Source: Cristatella mucedo
Lineage: Eukaryota > Bryozoa > Phylactolaemata > Cristatellidae
Length of the DNA stretch: 64,000 nucleotides
Direction of reading: 5' to 3'
Assembly: GCA_009760855.2 (NCBI GenBank)
Contig: WPIO01000005.1
Coordinates: 1,805,001-1,869,000 of the forward strand
Part shown: piece by piece, positions 25,126-37,115 of the stretch
Position numbering within the stretch: position 1 is the stretch's first letter
How the letters are laid out: each line of letters begins with the position of its first letter
Made by a program: the position numbers and the translations under genes
Notes under the pieces: model-generated
Seen by the model: the letters and a program-made list of their open reading frames with translations, nothing else
Databases searched by the model: none
Told to the model about the DNA's origin: nothing

Positions 25126-26291
25126 CCGCTGCCGCCGCTGCCGCCGCTGCCGCCGCTGCCGCCGCTGCCGCCGCTGCCGCCGCTGCCGCCGCTGCCGCCG
25201 CTGCCGCAGCTGCAGCCACTGCTACAGCTGCAGCCGCGGCCGCCGCCGCCTACGACGGACCAGCTGCGACCGCGGCCATTGCTGTTCGGCGCGACGGCTT
25301 CGGGAGCGGTGGTCGAGTGCGAGAGCGGCTGCTTGCACAGCGCCTCGTGGCGCGACTGCGTGCGGCGCAGCAGGCCGACGAGCAGGGCGGTGAGCACGAG
25401 CAGGAGAGCGCTCGGCAGCAGCTTGCCCACGAGTGCGTACAGCCATTCGGCGAACAGCACGGCCGCCGAGTCGCTCGGCTCGTACAGCCGGCTGCTGTTG
25501 ACCGCGTACCAGGGCCGCCGCTCGGGCGAGCCACCGCCGTCGATGTCGCTGTCGCCGCCGCCGTCTACGGCGACGACCCGGTAGCGCAGCGCGCTGGGCA
25601 CGCTGCACAGGCAGCAGGCGAACATCACCGCAGCGCCGGTGACGCCGGCGAGGCGGTACGAGCGCCGGGCGGCCGACCGCAGCCGGAGGCGCACGCTCGC
25701 GTAGCGGAAGGCGGCGGTGGCGACCGTCGTCCACGTGCTGATCATCTGCAGCGTCAGCGACGCGTTAAGGTAGAACACGATGTAGACCGAGCGCGCGTAG
25801 CTCTCGCTGACGAACGGCCACTGGTCGGGCTCGCGGGCTGCGATGTTGACGAGCACGTCGAACGGAGCGTAGACGGCGAGCAGCAGCAGCTGGACGGCGG
25901 CGAGCAGCGTGAGCAGTGAGTTCACCGGGCTGCGCATCTTGCGATGCGTCAGCACGAGCACGCTGGCCGAGTTCAGCGCCACGCCTACGGCGCACACCGC
26001 CAACGACGCGTAGGCAAGGCGGACGCCGTATGACTCCTTGAAGTCTGCCACGAAGGAGGCAATCGCGTGCGGGCACGCGCCCGTCTCGTTCGCGTGCCCT
26101 GTCGCGACGGTCGCAGCGCTGCCGTCCGTCGGCGGCCCGTCGCCGGAGGCGTTGCGGTAGTTCGCCGCTGCAGCCACCGCTGCCGCCGATGCGCCAACAC
26201 TCGGGCTCGAGGAGTTGGCGGCGGCTGAGGCGGCGAACGCCGAAGGCGAGCGCGTCCAACGCTCGGCGCTGCCGTCCGAGAGCCGACGCAT
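24648..26291 (-). CDS. class A GPCR, FMRFamide/myosuppressin/sex-peptide-receptor-like, copy 1 (547 aa)
   Basis: Probable neuropeptide receptor at the cell surface, signalling through a G protein; ligand unknown. One uninterrupted exon. The N-terminus (1-91) is Ala/Ser-rich with N-glycosylation sites NSS, NAS and NET. TM1 is about 92-116; the loop HRKMRSP (116-122) and TM2 124-148 follow the family form REMRSPxNxxL. TM3 is about 168-196 and ends in FRY (195-197) in place of DRY. TM4 is about 212-234, TM5 278-308, TM6 417-441 (RTTRMLLAVVVLFLCVELPH) and TM7 452-476, with NFVLY (469-473) in place of NPxxY, then SRQFRRHF. FRY, NFxxY and ELPHG are features I associate with DmsR/FMRFaR/SPR-like receptors. 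The third cytoplasmic loop (309-413) is long and holds about a dozen Gly-Gly-Ser units. The start is the first Met and is shared with copy 2. The C-terminus (GVLFDNEPQHRDR) differs from copy 2. Confidence 0.93.
25088..25222. repeat. in-frame CCGCCGCTG repeat coding for Gly-Gly-Ser
   Basis: About 13 copies of a 9-bp unit lie within the receptor's third cytoplasmic loop. Copy 2 has instead a shorter pure GCC run (56,836-56,871). The array is open on all frames, producing antisense polyalanine and polyproline frames. Confidence 0.95.
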
Positions 26292-26460
26292 CGTCGAGCC
26301 GCCACCACGGCGGTGCAGCCCTCTATGTTGTCCGCGGCGCCGCCGTCGGACGCTTCCGTTCGGAAGCTCGCGGCGATGACTCGCGTCGCGTACATCTCAG
26401 GTCGCTGACGCGTCAGTCGTGGTTGATTTTGGCAACAGTGCTGCTGATAGTCGCCGCTTC
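26292..26460 (-). promoter_or_regulatory. CpG-rich upstream region of GPCR copy 1 (candidate promoter)
   Basis: The sequence just upstream of the receptor start is CpG-rich and partly conserved with 57,932-58,070 upstream of copy 2 (shared CCGCCACCRCGGCGGTGCAG and GGAAGCTCGCGGCGATGACT). No TATA box or initiator can be assigned. The promoter role is inferred from position and composition only. Confidence 0.35.
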
Positions 26461-26541
26461 TGGTACTAAGTCCACCGCCCGCCCCCTCAGGAATGAACAG
26501 CCAATCGAATTCTTGGCCGCGCGCTAGTGCCGCCGAGGTTT

Positions 26542-28785
26542 CATTTTTCAAGTCTATTGGTAGACGATTCTTCTGTTTGCCAATAGGAGCATCTCTTTCC
26601 GACGCCTGAAGCGGATGTGCAGCATGCTGCTGTAAGCGACGCTAGAGACACGAGAACGGTCATAACGGTCATGGGCGGTCGTGCACAAGAATAGAATAGA
26701 ATAGAACGGTAGAATAGAATAGAAGAATAGAACGGTCATGCAAGCTGGTCATACGAGCAAATCACTCACTTCTTGAACGACACAAATCTCGGTCGCAAAC
26801 GCTAGGCTTGAGAGAAAGACTCTTCATGATCGCTGAAAATTTTACATCTGCAATAGAATTGAATATTGAAATTTAAAATATATATTTGGTAACGCTTCCA
26901 TTCCGAAGGTCATTTGCTATTCCTCAACAGAAGTTACCAACGCAAAGCCATGAATCCTAACCTGCGCACTTGTTCAGCAACTGATAGTTACTAATGGTGG
27001 GTTGTTGGTGTGCTAAACCCACCCGGTGCTGTCGCTGGAATGCAATTGAATGGAATTAACAGTGGCGTAGAAAATTAGTCACTATTCGGCGAACTCACCC
27101 GCATGTGTTTGGTGTCTGCTTGATGCGTCACGGCTTGCTTCTCTCTACGACATCAGATGTTGTCGGAGAGAAATAAAATGCGAGGGAAAAGTCGAATGAG
27201 TCTAAAGATGATACCTCTTATACAACCTTCAGATATCTGAGCATTTTTATCCAAAAAGGTGCAATTAAAGCAATTTTATAGCTAAAATCTCCAGTTCGCG
27301 ATTTGTTAGGGTCTCTCCACCTATCTCTACTAGATCTTTCATCGGCATCGGCCACCATAGATATCCACTTGTTTCTGAGTTTCTTTTGAATCTCACACAC
27401 ATTATTTTGAGAAATGCTACTGCAATTAATTAGTTAATATTTTAATGAAATTTTCAATTAATCTAGATCTGGAGGTCTGGACAAATCTATTAGCGATGTG
27501 TTACTAGTAACCCTAAGAGATGTGACCGGCGTCGAAATCTGTCTGATCCTAGTGAAAATGCAATGCTATCTATAATTATCCTTGAGGATTAGTGCCCAAC
27601 TATGCAGCTCAAATCATTAAATTTCAAAGCTGCTGCTTTGTCGGGCACTTGCAAGCGGTGATTCTGCAGCAAGGCAATTACTTAGTTCAATTTTCGCTGA
27701 CTTTATTATTCACATTTACAACAAATGACAATTGCATGGTCCAATTAGTCCGAGAGTGGGGCTATGTTCTTACTTGTAAGAATTCCTGGTCATTTTGTGT
27801 TAATGTAATCAAGATTTTAATTAAAATAGATGTGGCCTAATTGCTGAGCAATTTGTCCAGCAGCTACTGGACTATGCCAACGTTCTTTTTCTCTAGTATA
27901 GCCTATGGAAAAACATGCAATGCCACTGTAAAGTTTTCGAAACCTCACTATTCAGATTTACACTTGCGGTATGTTTTACTAGTGCAGAAGCCCTGTTTTG
28001 CAGCATCCAAGATAAAAATCACTTAATTGTGTCTTCAGTTGCAGACCATGGATAAGACCCCAAGTTCACTTGCCTGCTGTAGATTAAGCCTGCTTGGCGT
28101 CGGACGTTGAATTATCAGATAATTACTCTCACGTGCGACTACGAAGGTATCATTAAATGTGAAAATTAAATGAATTTTTCGAAAGCTAAGAATTCAATGT
28201 ACTTGGCCTGTATGTAGATTAGATTCTTCATTATATTATGTCCAATGTCAACACCATAGCACTCATTACATTTGTAATTCTCAAAGCATAGCGAAAAGCT
28301 CTTCGGTTAAAAAGTAAGGGCATTATTTAGTGTAAAAAAGGTTTTTCAACCTTTCTGCTGTAAAAAATGAGAGTTGAGTTATGCGTAAGAATTATTAAAG
28401 CCATTACCCGAGAATTCTCACCACTTGACTACGAACACAAGGTAGGATTCTTTATGTGAAAGCAGCTACCAATAATACTCTGCTGACGCGTTTTAAGTAA
28501 TCTTCATTCTGTGTAACAAAAAAAATCTTAAATTTTCCGCATAAATTAACTAAACAGTGGTCATGGTGACGTCAATTGTGTAGTTTAAGTTTGTTGCTGA
28601 TGAAAATGAGCTCAACTTGTAGCCAGCTCGTAGTCAGTTGCTCGTCGAAAATCTGACTCACGGTGACCGCTACCGGTGGCCCTGCTCATTTGGGATCAGC
28701 AGTTTGTCTCCTTCATGCCCTAGAGAGTGAATCTCTCTAGCTTAGCTGTTATCTGGCCTGTCATAACACTGGCAGCTCATGTTTA
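26542..28785. other. intergenic, AT-rich, no gene recognised
   Basis: An AGAATAGAATAGAACGGT-type short tandem repeat lies at about 26,688-26,738. The rest is AT-rich sequence with only short frames (27,592-28,026). No transposon or RNA gene could be identified. The 5' part of the LINE-A copy that follows may begin before 28,785. Confidence 0.5.
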
Positions 28786-31700
28786 AACTTGTCTATGGTA
28801 ACCGCACTCAATGTGCAATAAGCCCCTAATAATGCATGATATAATTACTGAGAACGAATCGAACATGTTCACCTTGCCGGAGACCGGGCTCAAATCCGTT
28901 TACTGCCCGACTATTAATGACAAAACCCCAACGGGCTTCTCCTTTTTTCATTTCCCTAGATCAATCAAATCTAGTAGTGGAGTCATCATTATCGCACGTT
29001 CATCCTTCAATTTCAAGCCATTTGCAGTCCCCTCGAAGCAGTCTTGAATCTATTGTATTGAGTTAGCCCGACAACAAACTACCAATGATGGCAGTAAGCT
29101 ATCGCTCCTTAGGTATCAAGTCCTCCTATATCATGATTTATCTGATCTAATTTCAATCATGTGTTCAAGAAATCGATCTTTCCTAATTAAAAGTAATTTT
29201 GACATTCATTTTGATAACTTATCTGTCGCTTTCTGCTCTGAATTTGGTGCACTCACTGGCTCATTTTCCTTAGTAGATAATGTGCATGGCCCTACTCACA
29301 TCATACAGTCGACGAAATTCACTCGTACAACTACATGCTATCATCACCTAGTATTAAGAAATTCTCCTTATCTGACAAAATTCAGATCTCATTCATTCTA
29401 GAGTGTACGCCCTTCTCTGCATTTGAAGTCACCTACGAATCGCTAAACCTCAAGACCCTTGACATCGACGCTGTGAACGCTTGAGAATGACTTTCTCGCC
29501 TCTGCTATTCAATCCACTTTCCGACCTGTCAACGTTAAAGAATGCTACAAAAACTATACTAGCAGACATACTCAACGAGTTTGAACCATTGACTGAGCGC
29601 ACTGTTTGATATTGCCTTTAAGACCGACGATTTACCTCAGCTACCGTTAACCGTTAAATAAGCTAGGTTGACTAAGCACAAACCTGAAAAAGCATTTACA
29701 AGATCAGGACTGACTGACCATTATCAGGCGTACGAGGACTACTGTAGATCTTACCAATCCATTCTGGAAAAGGCCAATTCTAGTTTTCATAAAAATATCG
29801 AATCACAGTTGCACAGTGCAAAGATGCTAATTTCTACGATCAACCGTCGTCTTTAACGTAGCGAGGCTAGCTCCTTACCTAGCAATCCATGTGATAATCT
29901 AGCCGATTGCTTTTCTAGATTGTCTGTCGAAAAGATTGGCAAGATCAGGGAGTCCATATCTAGGAAGGCAACATTCCCTCTGGAATCTTATCCGTTAATT
30001 CCGTCCTGCACCTCAATGTCTACATTCAAGGAGGCCACGAGTGACCTAATATTAATATTCGCATCCCAATAGAAAAAGTACTAGTCTTCTACACCCTACT
30101 CAACACTGTCCTGCTTCTACAATGCTTGGATCTGCTGCTTCAATTCATACCTACAATCATAAATATATATATATATATATATGTCATAAATATATATGTC
30201 ATTAGCTACAGGTCATGACCATGCAGTTTTCTAAAAGCCTGTAATAGGTTACTACACTACTCAAGATAGCAAAGCTAGGCCAAGAGAACTTTCGAGAACT
30301 TGAGTAGTTTCCGCCCAGTCTTATTTCTACCCATTCTCTCGGACATTAAAACGAATCGTAGAAGACCAACTGAACTAATGCATTGCAACTTCACATCTAG
30401 CTAGTAAGTTCCAGTCTGGTCTTAGAAATCATCACTCCACAGAGTCGGCGTTGCTTCAGGTGTATAGCGATTTTCTTAGGAATGCAGAACCAATTTGACT
30501 TTCTCTGTTTGTTTTGCTCGATCTGTCTTCAGCTTTTAATAATATCAATCACCGAGCCCTTTTCGAACGCTTTTCAACTCTCCTGGGCAGCGCTAGCACC
30601 GCACTGCGCGGGTTTCAAGTCATATGTCAGAGGAAGACTACAGAGCATTGATGTGAACGGAAAACACTCATCCGAGAAACAGCTGAACTATGCGGTACCT
30701 TAGAGGTCTTTCATTGATCTGGTTATTTTCACGGTTTATACTCTCCCTCTTGCCAATGTAACTGCAAGGAACCAGCTGGGATTTCACTTCTATGCAAATG
30801 ACGTTAAATTATGCATTTGCTTTGATCTCTCGCAGCCCTTCAGAACGTCGAATTCTCTCAACTTCACTGCTGCATGTATTGATGGCATCCGCACATAGCT
30901 GGCAGCATACTTTCTTAGGCTGAATGGCAATAAAACCAACCTGCTGTTTTGAACAAAGCAAGTATGATTCGAAAATTGGACTGCCTATTGCTCTTACTCG
31001 GCTCTACCAGCATAGCCCTTGTTGAATGTGGACGATATCTACGTGGCCTGTACCAAAGTGACCTTTCGGTAGACGACCGCATTAGCTCCACAGTCAAGTC
31101 TGCCTACTTTCAGCTACCTAGTATTGCTAAATGTCCGCCATGCTTAGACCGGGATACTAGATCTAAATTTATCCACGCATTCGTGATATCCCGTCTCGAC
31201 TTCGGTAACTCATTTCTTGCTAGTCCACTGGCCCGCCCAATCGGGCATTTTACAGTTAGTGCAAAAACTCTGTTGCTAGGCTTGTCTGTCGTGAGAGACG
31301 CAGTTGCCACATCACACCACTTTTTGCCGACCTGCACTGGCTACCAGTAAAGCAGCGGATCGACTTCAAAGTTTTGTCGCCCACTTTTAGGTCACTTCGT
31401 TCTTTGGCTCCTACCTACCTGTCAGATCTACTGCCCCATCAGGCCAAGCATCATGCCACCCGCTTTTCGGAATCTAACTGTTTACTTATACTTCGTAGAA
31501 ACCTCAAATCCTATGGAGACTGTGCCTCTAGTTCTATCCTCCCAAAGCGTGGAACTAACTCCCGACTTGTGGCACGACATCCCTGACTTGATCACAATTA
31601 AAAAGAAAACTTAAACGCATCTATCTATAACAGCATTTAGTGGGTCTCTATGAGTCGTCCCTTATGTGCTTATGCGGGCTGACACTATGCAGCCTGTCAC

Positions 31701-31905
31701 TAACCATATTTGCATGCTGACCCTGTGCATGTCACCACTAACCATGCTATGGTTGTCATTAAGCATGCTACGACTAACCATTTGATCATTCTTCCTTTGC
31801 GGCAAACGTAAAGTGCTTGGAAAAAGATTGAGTTTTCTGAAAGCGAAATACCAACGCATAATAATAATGATTATTATTAAAGCGTATTTCCCATTATTGA
31901 AATTT
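28785..31905 (+). mobile_element. LINE-A copy, endonuclease to 3' tail, decayed
   Basis: Read left to right: endonuclease phrases FTLPETGLKS, TPTGFSFFHFPRS and GVIIIARSSFNFKPF (28,811-29,047); the later endonuclease part with FDIHFDNL and VHGPTH (29,160-29,320); the linker with HYQAYEDYCRSYQSILEKANSSF (here split: HYQAYEDYCRS, ILEKANSSF; 29,700-29,800); the RT start near 30,190; RT C-terminus with YFQLPSIAK and HAFVISRLDFG (31,100-31,210); and the 3' UTR with TTTAGTGGGTCTCTATGAG ending in an ATT array near 31,875. Numerous stops and frameshifts are present. A short TA array sits at 30,161-30,182. Confidence 0.88.
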
Positions 31906-32685
31906 CCTTTTCCATATAAAGTTTTGAATTCTGTATTACAATGACTAATTTTCAACCAATATTATAGATTTACAGTAGCCGTTGTCGCAACAAGAAAAAT
32001 TAAACTGCTGCAGATGGTGATTTGATTAGAATCAGCGAACCACCGAACAAAACGTCGAGAGGCTAAGCCAAAACTTTCTAAAAGTATAAACGAGGCGTTT
32101 TAGATCCAGTATCAAGAGGCAGCTCTGTCTTCTTATCTCCATAGTTTTTTCACACAATTTGAAGCATGAGCATCAAAGTCTCACTCCAGGATAATGACAG
32201 TAGAGTTACTTGCGTAGAGTTTAAAGCAGTGGCTTGAATACATCCTATGGTAGCAACCTTTTCAAATAGACAGAATCTATTTCTTTTTTGGTTTAACGAC
32301 TCGCGTGGTTATGCCATTGGCAGAGAGTATTGTCTCCTTGACAGTGAAGCGTCAAATAAGCTTACTGTCTAGTTTGGTCCTGATATTTGGATGTTAAATA
32401 GCCGTGTCGCGTCGAGCAGTTGAGCAATCAAATTGAAATGAAAAAAGGTATCTATCTCATCAAGATAAGAAACAAAAGCAACAAGTACTTCATCGAAAGC
32501 AACTATACGTGTCTTCACCTCACCTAATACTTGTTGGCTTTCAGACGATTCTTTATTGTAATAATAGAGTTTAATTAGCAACTGAGTTAATTGCATTGGC
32601 ATTATATCAATTGATCAGGGGAAAAATCCTAGCTTTTAAACTCCTAAGCACAAAGAGGACCATTCAAACTTTTACGGAAAATTCT
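31906..32685. other. unassigned sequence
   Basis: Only short frames without known motifs (minus 32,369-32,602 is the longest). No repeat family is recognised. Confidence 0.45.
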
Positions 32686-32689
32686 TCCG

Positions 32690-33970
32690 GCTGAGACGGG
32701 TTTCAGCATTAAATGCAATACGGGCAAGCGGGGTTCAGGTTCGAGTCAGTCAATAGCGAGCTCAGATATTTGGGGGCCTGCAAGCGAAAGGCGCGGTCAG
32801 CGAAACGCCCGGGACGAAGTTCTAGATGAAGATGATGAAGCAACTGAGGTCAGAAGAGCAGACGGTGCGATGCGCGTGCTAGAAGTTTAGGTAAGTAGAA
32901 CGGAGCGAGAGAATGGTGAGACCTAAAATTGAGTAACCAAACCTTGAAATCGATTTGCTGCTCAATATGAAGCCACTGCGGGCCAGTAAGAAGTGGCCCA
33001 ATGAGGAAATAGTAACATTATTAACTGACGAGCTCAAAAGTTTTAGACGTATGGCGAGATTCTTTTGGCGCTTGCTAGATTTGTGAAGTAACGCGATAGC
33101 TGAAAGTAGACGACTTGACTGTGACAAATACGAGTTTGCATCGCGAACAGAAGCTTTAATACACCTCAGTCAATTAGAGTGATGACGCTGCAAAAGATGT
33201 AAAAAACTAGCCAATTTTGCGGCCTAGATTTCCAATATCGAAACTTACGCAATGCACGCACGCTACCAGTAAAGTTTTTTGGTAAGCCTGTACGTTCGAA
33301 AGTCTGTTTAAGAAAGTTTTCCTACCTTACTGGGACTAATACTTCAGGATTACGAGCAGTACAGTAGCTGAGAGAATTCAAAATATTGGCAGCAATACAT
33401 GGATAAAAGCGAAAGTACAGGCATGTGTCATCCTCATCAAAATAAAAGCTTGGACTGCGTTTGACAATCAGATCAGCAAGGAGGGTGGCAAAGTTGCGAA
33501 AAGAAGTGACAAAGAAGAGATCTTCGAGGACCCGCCCCCTCGTACTGTCGAGTGTCCTCGCTTACATTTAGGACTTTGACAAACGCTTTGAAGTATCTCC
33601 GCGGGACAGTAGGAAAGCCATTACGAGGCCGTACAGGTGTAGCCAACTTTTGTGAAATACGATCAAGCAGGACTTGAGTTAAGAATGACTTCAAATGCTG
33701 CTAAGAGAATATTCATATCAAGTGAAGAGACTCTGCCTATGTTTAAATTTCTGAGAAGGTTGTTGCAAAATCTACATTAATCTGAATCCATAAAGAAATT
33801 ATCTGCAAGCTCGCTAGTTTGGCTAGTTTAATCTTGGAGTTTAGCGTGCAGTCCGCTACTCAATTCAGTGCACTTAATAGGAACGGGCTGTAGGGACAGT
33901 CGGTTGAAGTTGTATAATTTCAATGGTTGACTTCATGAAAACTCAGCAAGAGTCTGCCTTTTTTATTAAT
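32690..33970 (-). mobile_element. old LINE remnant, L2/CR1-like RT
   Basis: On the minus strand 33,420-33,470 reads SFYFDEDDTCLYFRF, corresponding to the catalytic FYADDTQLYL motif with the Ala of ADD replaced. Lower coordinates give HWATSYWPAVASY and RFQGLVTQF, comparable to CNSLLxGLPxYxI and RLQxVQN. It lacks a recognisable 3' tail. It is more decayed than the LINE-A copies nearby, and its family is uncertain. Confidence 0.5.
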
Positions 33971-35258
33971 ACCAGGTAAAGGTCTGATTAGAAGGAAGGC
34001 TTTCTAATTTTCGCTGCGCAGCCAGCTAAATTCCATTTATCTGAGTAGAAAATGATGGGTATAAGGTACAGAGTGCCATCATTCTTCTTATACTGAAAGA
34101 CTTACTTGGTCGTAAGTTTATAGGTGGCTGACTGACCACGTACATTAAGATACTGCAGGGACTAATGCAACGCGGTTCTCTAGGAGTATTACATCAGCGA
34201 TTGTCTCTATGGTCCAACTAATATCGCTGAGAAAGGTAAGGAAACGGTGGTCAAAAGACTGTGATAACGTCTACTGGCTGATTTGCATTCAAGTTAGACG
34301 AGCTCTGCAAGGATGCATAAGCAAAAGTGTGCTTTATCTGCAGCCTAGTAGTATTCGCGATATGATTCGTTCGTCTTAGCGTACAATGCGCCAATGCTGG
34401 TATGCCTATGTGAAGCTTATTCACAATTCGGCGAATACACCCGGACGTTTGTAGTTCCTGCATGGTACTGCTGGTATATCTCCGGTTCATTCCTGTTGCA
34501 CAATTGAAGATTGTTGGAAAGAGTTGACATGCATGAAAAACTAGATTCCATCTAACAATGATCTGTCTATTACTTTTACAAATTGCAGCAAGTTAATACA
34601 AAAATTTAAGCAGCGTAGAGTGTGTATAACCACCGACGCGTAAGCGCTGATTTACTAAAATTAAGGTTATTTTATTCAGACCTTTCGGCGGCACCTGCAA
34701 ACATCAAGACACAAAAAACGTTCTGCATGCATATGCTATCTGGTCAAAGAAGCATGCAGTCTTGCAGCCTGTGCACTGTAGTAGATCAATTATTATTTAC
34801 TTGAGTTGCTCCAGATTGAATGTAAACCGAAACTAGCTAGCAGATATTTGTGAGTCCCTTTAATTTGGCATACCCAAGAGTGAATTTTAGATTCTCTGCC
34901 GCTTACAGTCACAGTCGCTTTCTTTTGAGGACTTGATTACCTATCAGAGGACAGTCTTTCCAGTGCAACCTTTCGGCACGCAGCTTTTCCAATTCAAAGG
35001 GTCCTCAGTTTTTCTACCTTATTTTATGGTGTCTACTAAAGAAACAAAACGTTTTTTGGGTTCCAACTTCATAATGAAACGACAACTTTTTTTATAAAAC
35101 CTACCGGCGATAACCTATCAGCGTGAATCTGTCTACAGAAATTCATCTATCGTTGATTGTTTCAGCTCCAGTGTCATGCTTGAAAACTTCTTATCATTAG
35201 TATTTCAGAATGTGTCATGTGCAAATTTCAGATAGAAGAGTAAACAAGCAAACACATG
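33971..35258. other. unassigned sequence
   Basis: No convincing gene. The minus frame 34,251-34,490 could be a distant LINE remnant but carries no diagnostic motif. Confidence 0.4.
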
Positions 35259-35259
35259 T

Positions 35260-36935
35260 CATTAGCCTCAGGTCATGTCCCAGCACCTTTCAAAAAGCTG
35301 TAGTCAGGCGACTTCTCAAGAAAGCTACACTTGACCAAGAGAACTTGAGCAACTACCGCCCAGTTTCCCTTGTACCATTCCTATCAAAGACACTGGAACG
35401 GGTCGTGGCGGATCAGCTAAACTCCTATATCGAAACCTCACACCTTGCTAGTAAGTTCCAGTCTGGCTTTAGAGCTAATCACTCCACAGAGTCAGCATTG
35501 CTTCGGGTATACAACGATCTACTTAGGAATGCAGACATGGGTAGAGTGTCTCTTCTTGTTTTGCTTGATCTTTCGGCAGCTTTTGACACCATCGATCACA
35601 AAGTTCTTCTAGAGCACCTCTCATCTCGCCTGGGCATCACTGGCACTGCTCTGCAGTGGTTCAGGTCCTATCTCAGTGGGAGACTCCAGAGTATTGACGT
35701 GAATGGACAAAGATCATCTGAAGTACCTCGAAAATATGGAGTACCTCAGGGCTCTGTGCTAGGTCCGGTCCTTTTCACGGTTTATACTCTGCCTCTTGCT
35801 GATGTGATTGCCAAGCACAATCTAGGCTTTCACTTCTATGCGGATGACACTCAGTTGTACCTTTGCTTTGATCCCTCCCAGCCTTCAAGCACCTCGAATT
35901 CTCTCAACTCACTTGCTGCATGCATTGATGACATCCGATCATGGATGGCAGCAAATTTTCTAAAACTAAACGATGATAAAACTAACTAACTAGTTATGGG
36001 CAAACCCAGTGTGATTCAGAAATTGGAAAGGCTGACTTTCAAAATTGGCTCTGCCAGCATATCTCCAGTTGAATCAGCTCGAAATTTAGGTGTCATATTC
36101 CAAAGCGACCTCTCGTTAGACGACCATATCAGCTCCACAGTCAAATCCGCCTATTTTCAGCTTCATAACATTGCTAAAATTAGGGCTTATTTAGATAAGG
36201 ATACCACGTCCAAGTTGGTCCATGCATTCGTGACATCCCGTCTCGACTTCTGCAACTCACTGCTTACTGGCCTACCAGCATGTGCGATCAGGCGATTGCA
36301 GCTGGTGCAAAACTCAGCAGCTAGGCTTGTCTGTCGTGAGCGTCGCAGTTGCCACATTACTCCACTTCTCGCCGACCTGCACTGGCTACCAGTGAGGCAA
36401 CGGATTGACTTCAAGGTTTTGTCACTCACTTTTAGGTCTCTTCATTCTATGGCTCTAGCCTATCTTTCAGATATACTACCCCATCAGGCCAAGCATCGTA
36501 CCACCCGCTTCTCGGAATCCAACAGTCTGGAAATACCTCGTACAAACCTTAAATCCTTTGGAGACCGTGCATTCAGCTCGTATGCTCCCAAAGCCTGGAA
36601 CTCCCTCCCGACCTGCGTCAGAACATCCCATGACCTGACCACATTTAAAAGAAACTTAAAAACATACCTATTTAGGACAGCATTTAGTGGGTCCCTGTGA
36701 TTCATCCTTGATGTGCTAATGCGTGCTGACACTGTGCATGCTGCCACTAACCACATTTGCATGCTGACCCTGTGCATGTCACCCCTAACCATATTATTCA
36801 TTTTGTTTGTTTTTCAAGCATGATTTTACTTACTATTGCATATCACTTTGCAGCAAATGTGTCGCGCCTAGAAAGAGATTAAGTTCTCTGAGGGCGCTTT
36901 ATCAAGTACAATATTATTATTGTTATTATTACATA
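35260..36935 (+). mobile_element. best-preserved LINE-A copy, 5' truncated
   Basis: It starts abruptly near 35,260 within the RT N-terminal part. It continues through nearly the whole RT and the 3' UTR (GGGCGCTTTATCAAG) and ends in a short ATT-type array near 36,930. The 5' truncation and simple-repeat tail are typical for L2/CR1 insertion. Sequence before 35,260 is unrelated to LINE-A. Confidence 0.93.
35265..36700 (+). pseudogene. LINE-A reverse transcriptase, one in-frame stop
   Basis: This is reverse transcriptase of an L2/CR1-type LINE, which primes DNA synthesis at nicked chromosomal DNA. The frame 35,210-35,989 holds the palm: NYRPVSLVPFLSKTLERVV, LLVLLDLSAAFDTIDH (motif A, catalytic Asp), GVPQGSVLGPVLF (motif B), HFYADDTQLYL (motif C, catalytic Asp pair) and FLKLNDDKTN. 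A TAA at 35,987-35,989 interrupts the same frame, which resumes at 35,996 with the thumb and C-terminus ([55 protein letters not shown]). A single base change in a Leu codon could explain the stop. A further slip occurs at about 35,270-35,300, where the sister frame reads SGHVPAPFKK. There is no endonuclease, because the copy is truncated. Confidence 0.92.
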
Positions 36936-36984
36936 TTCCGTACAGGTGTTTAATAAACGTTGCTCCAAGTCTTCCTCGAGCCGG

Positions 36985-37115
36985 TGAAACAACAGCCATG
37001 GAAAAGGTGCTTGCCTCTAAAGGCAAAGATTGTGGGCTCCAGCCATTTGTGATCATATAGCACAAGGTTATGAATAAAGTTCTCTTAGGACAGTAGAAAT
37101 ATAAATCAACTACTG
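36985..37115 (+). mobile_element. degraded SINE-1-like copy
   Basis: A tRNA-like AAGGTGCTTGCCTCTAAAGG and GATTGTGGGCTCCAGCC, followed by AAGGTTATGAATAAAGTTCT and CTTAGGACAGTAG, follow the SINE-1 order but are diverged. The A box is weak. Confidence 0.5.

Larger units (their letters stand above)
22565..26541. repeat. duplicated block, copy 1 (contains GPCR copy 1)
   Basis: This block matches 53,331-58,180 in the same orientation. Identity is not uniform. The left part (22,565-23,365) is moderately similar with indels. 23,366-about 24,330 is nearly identical to 54,985-55,950. The region around the receptor's 3' end diverges. The receptor itself is highly similar, and similarity fades at about 26,541. 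Copy 1 also carries a local tandem repeat of AATAAGATGGCTGATATTA at 22,890-22,975. Confidence 0.93.

Noticed and set aside
24843-25919. Antisense frame of 358 codons opposite GPCR copy 1
   Set aside because: It is a shadow of GC-rich codon use in the receptor; a similar shadow occurs opposite copy 2 (56,951-57,556) and no domain is seen.
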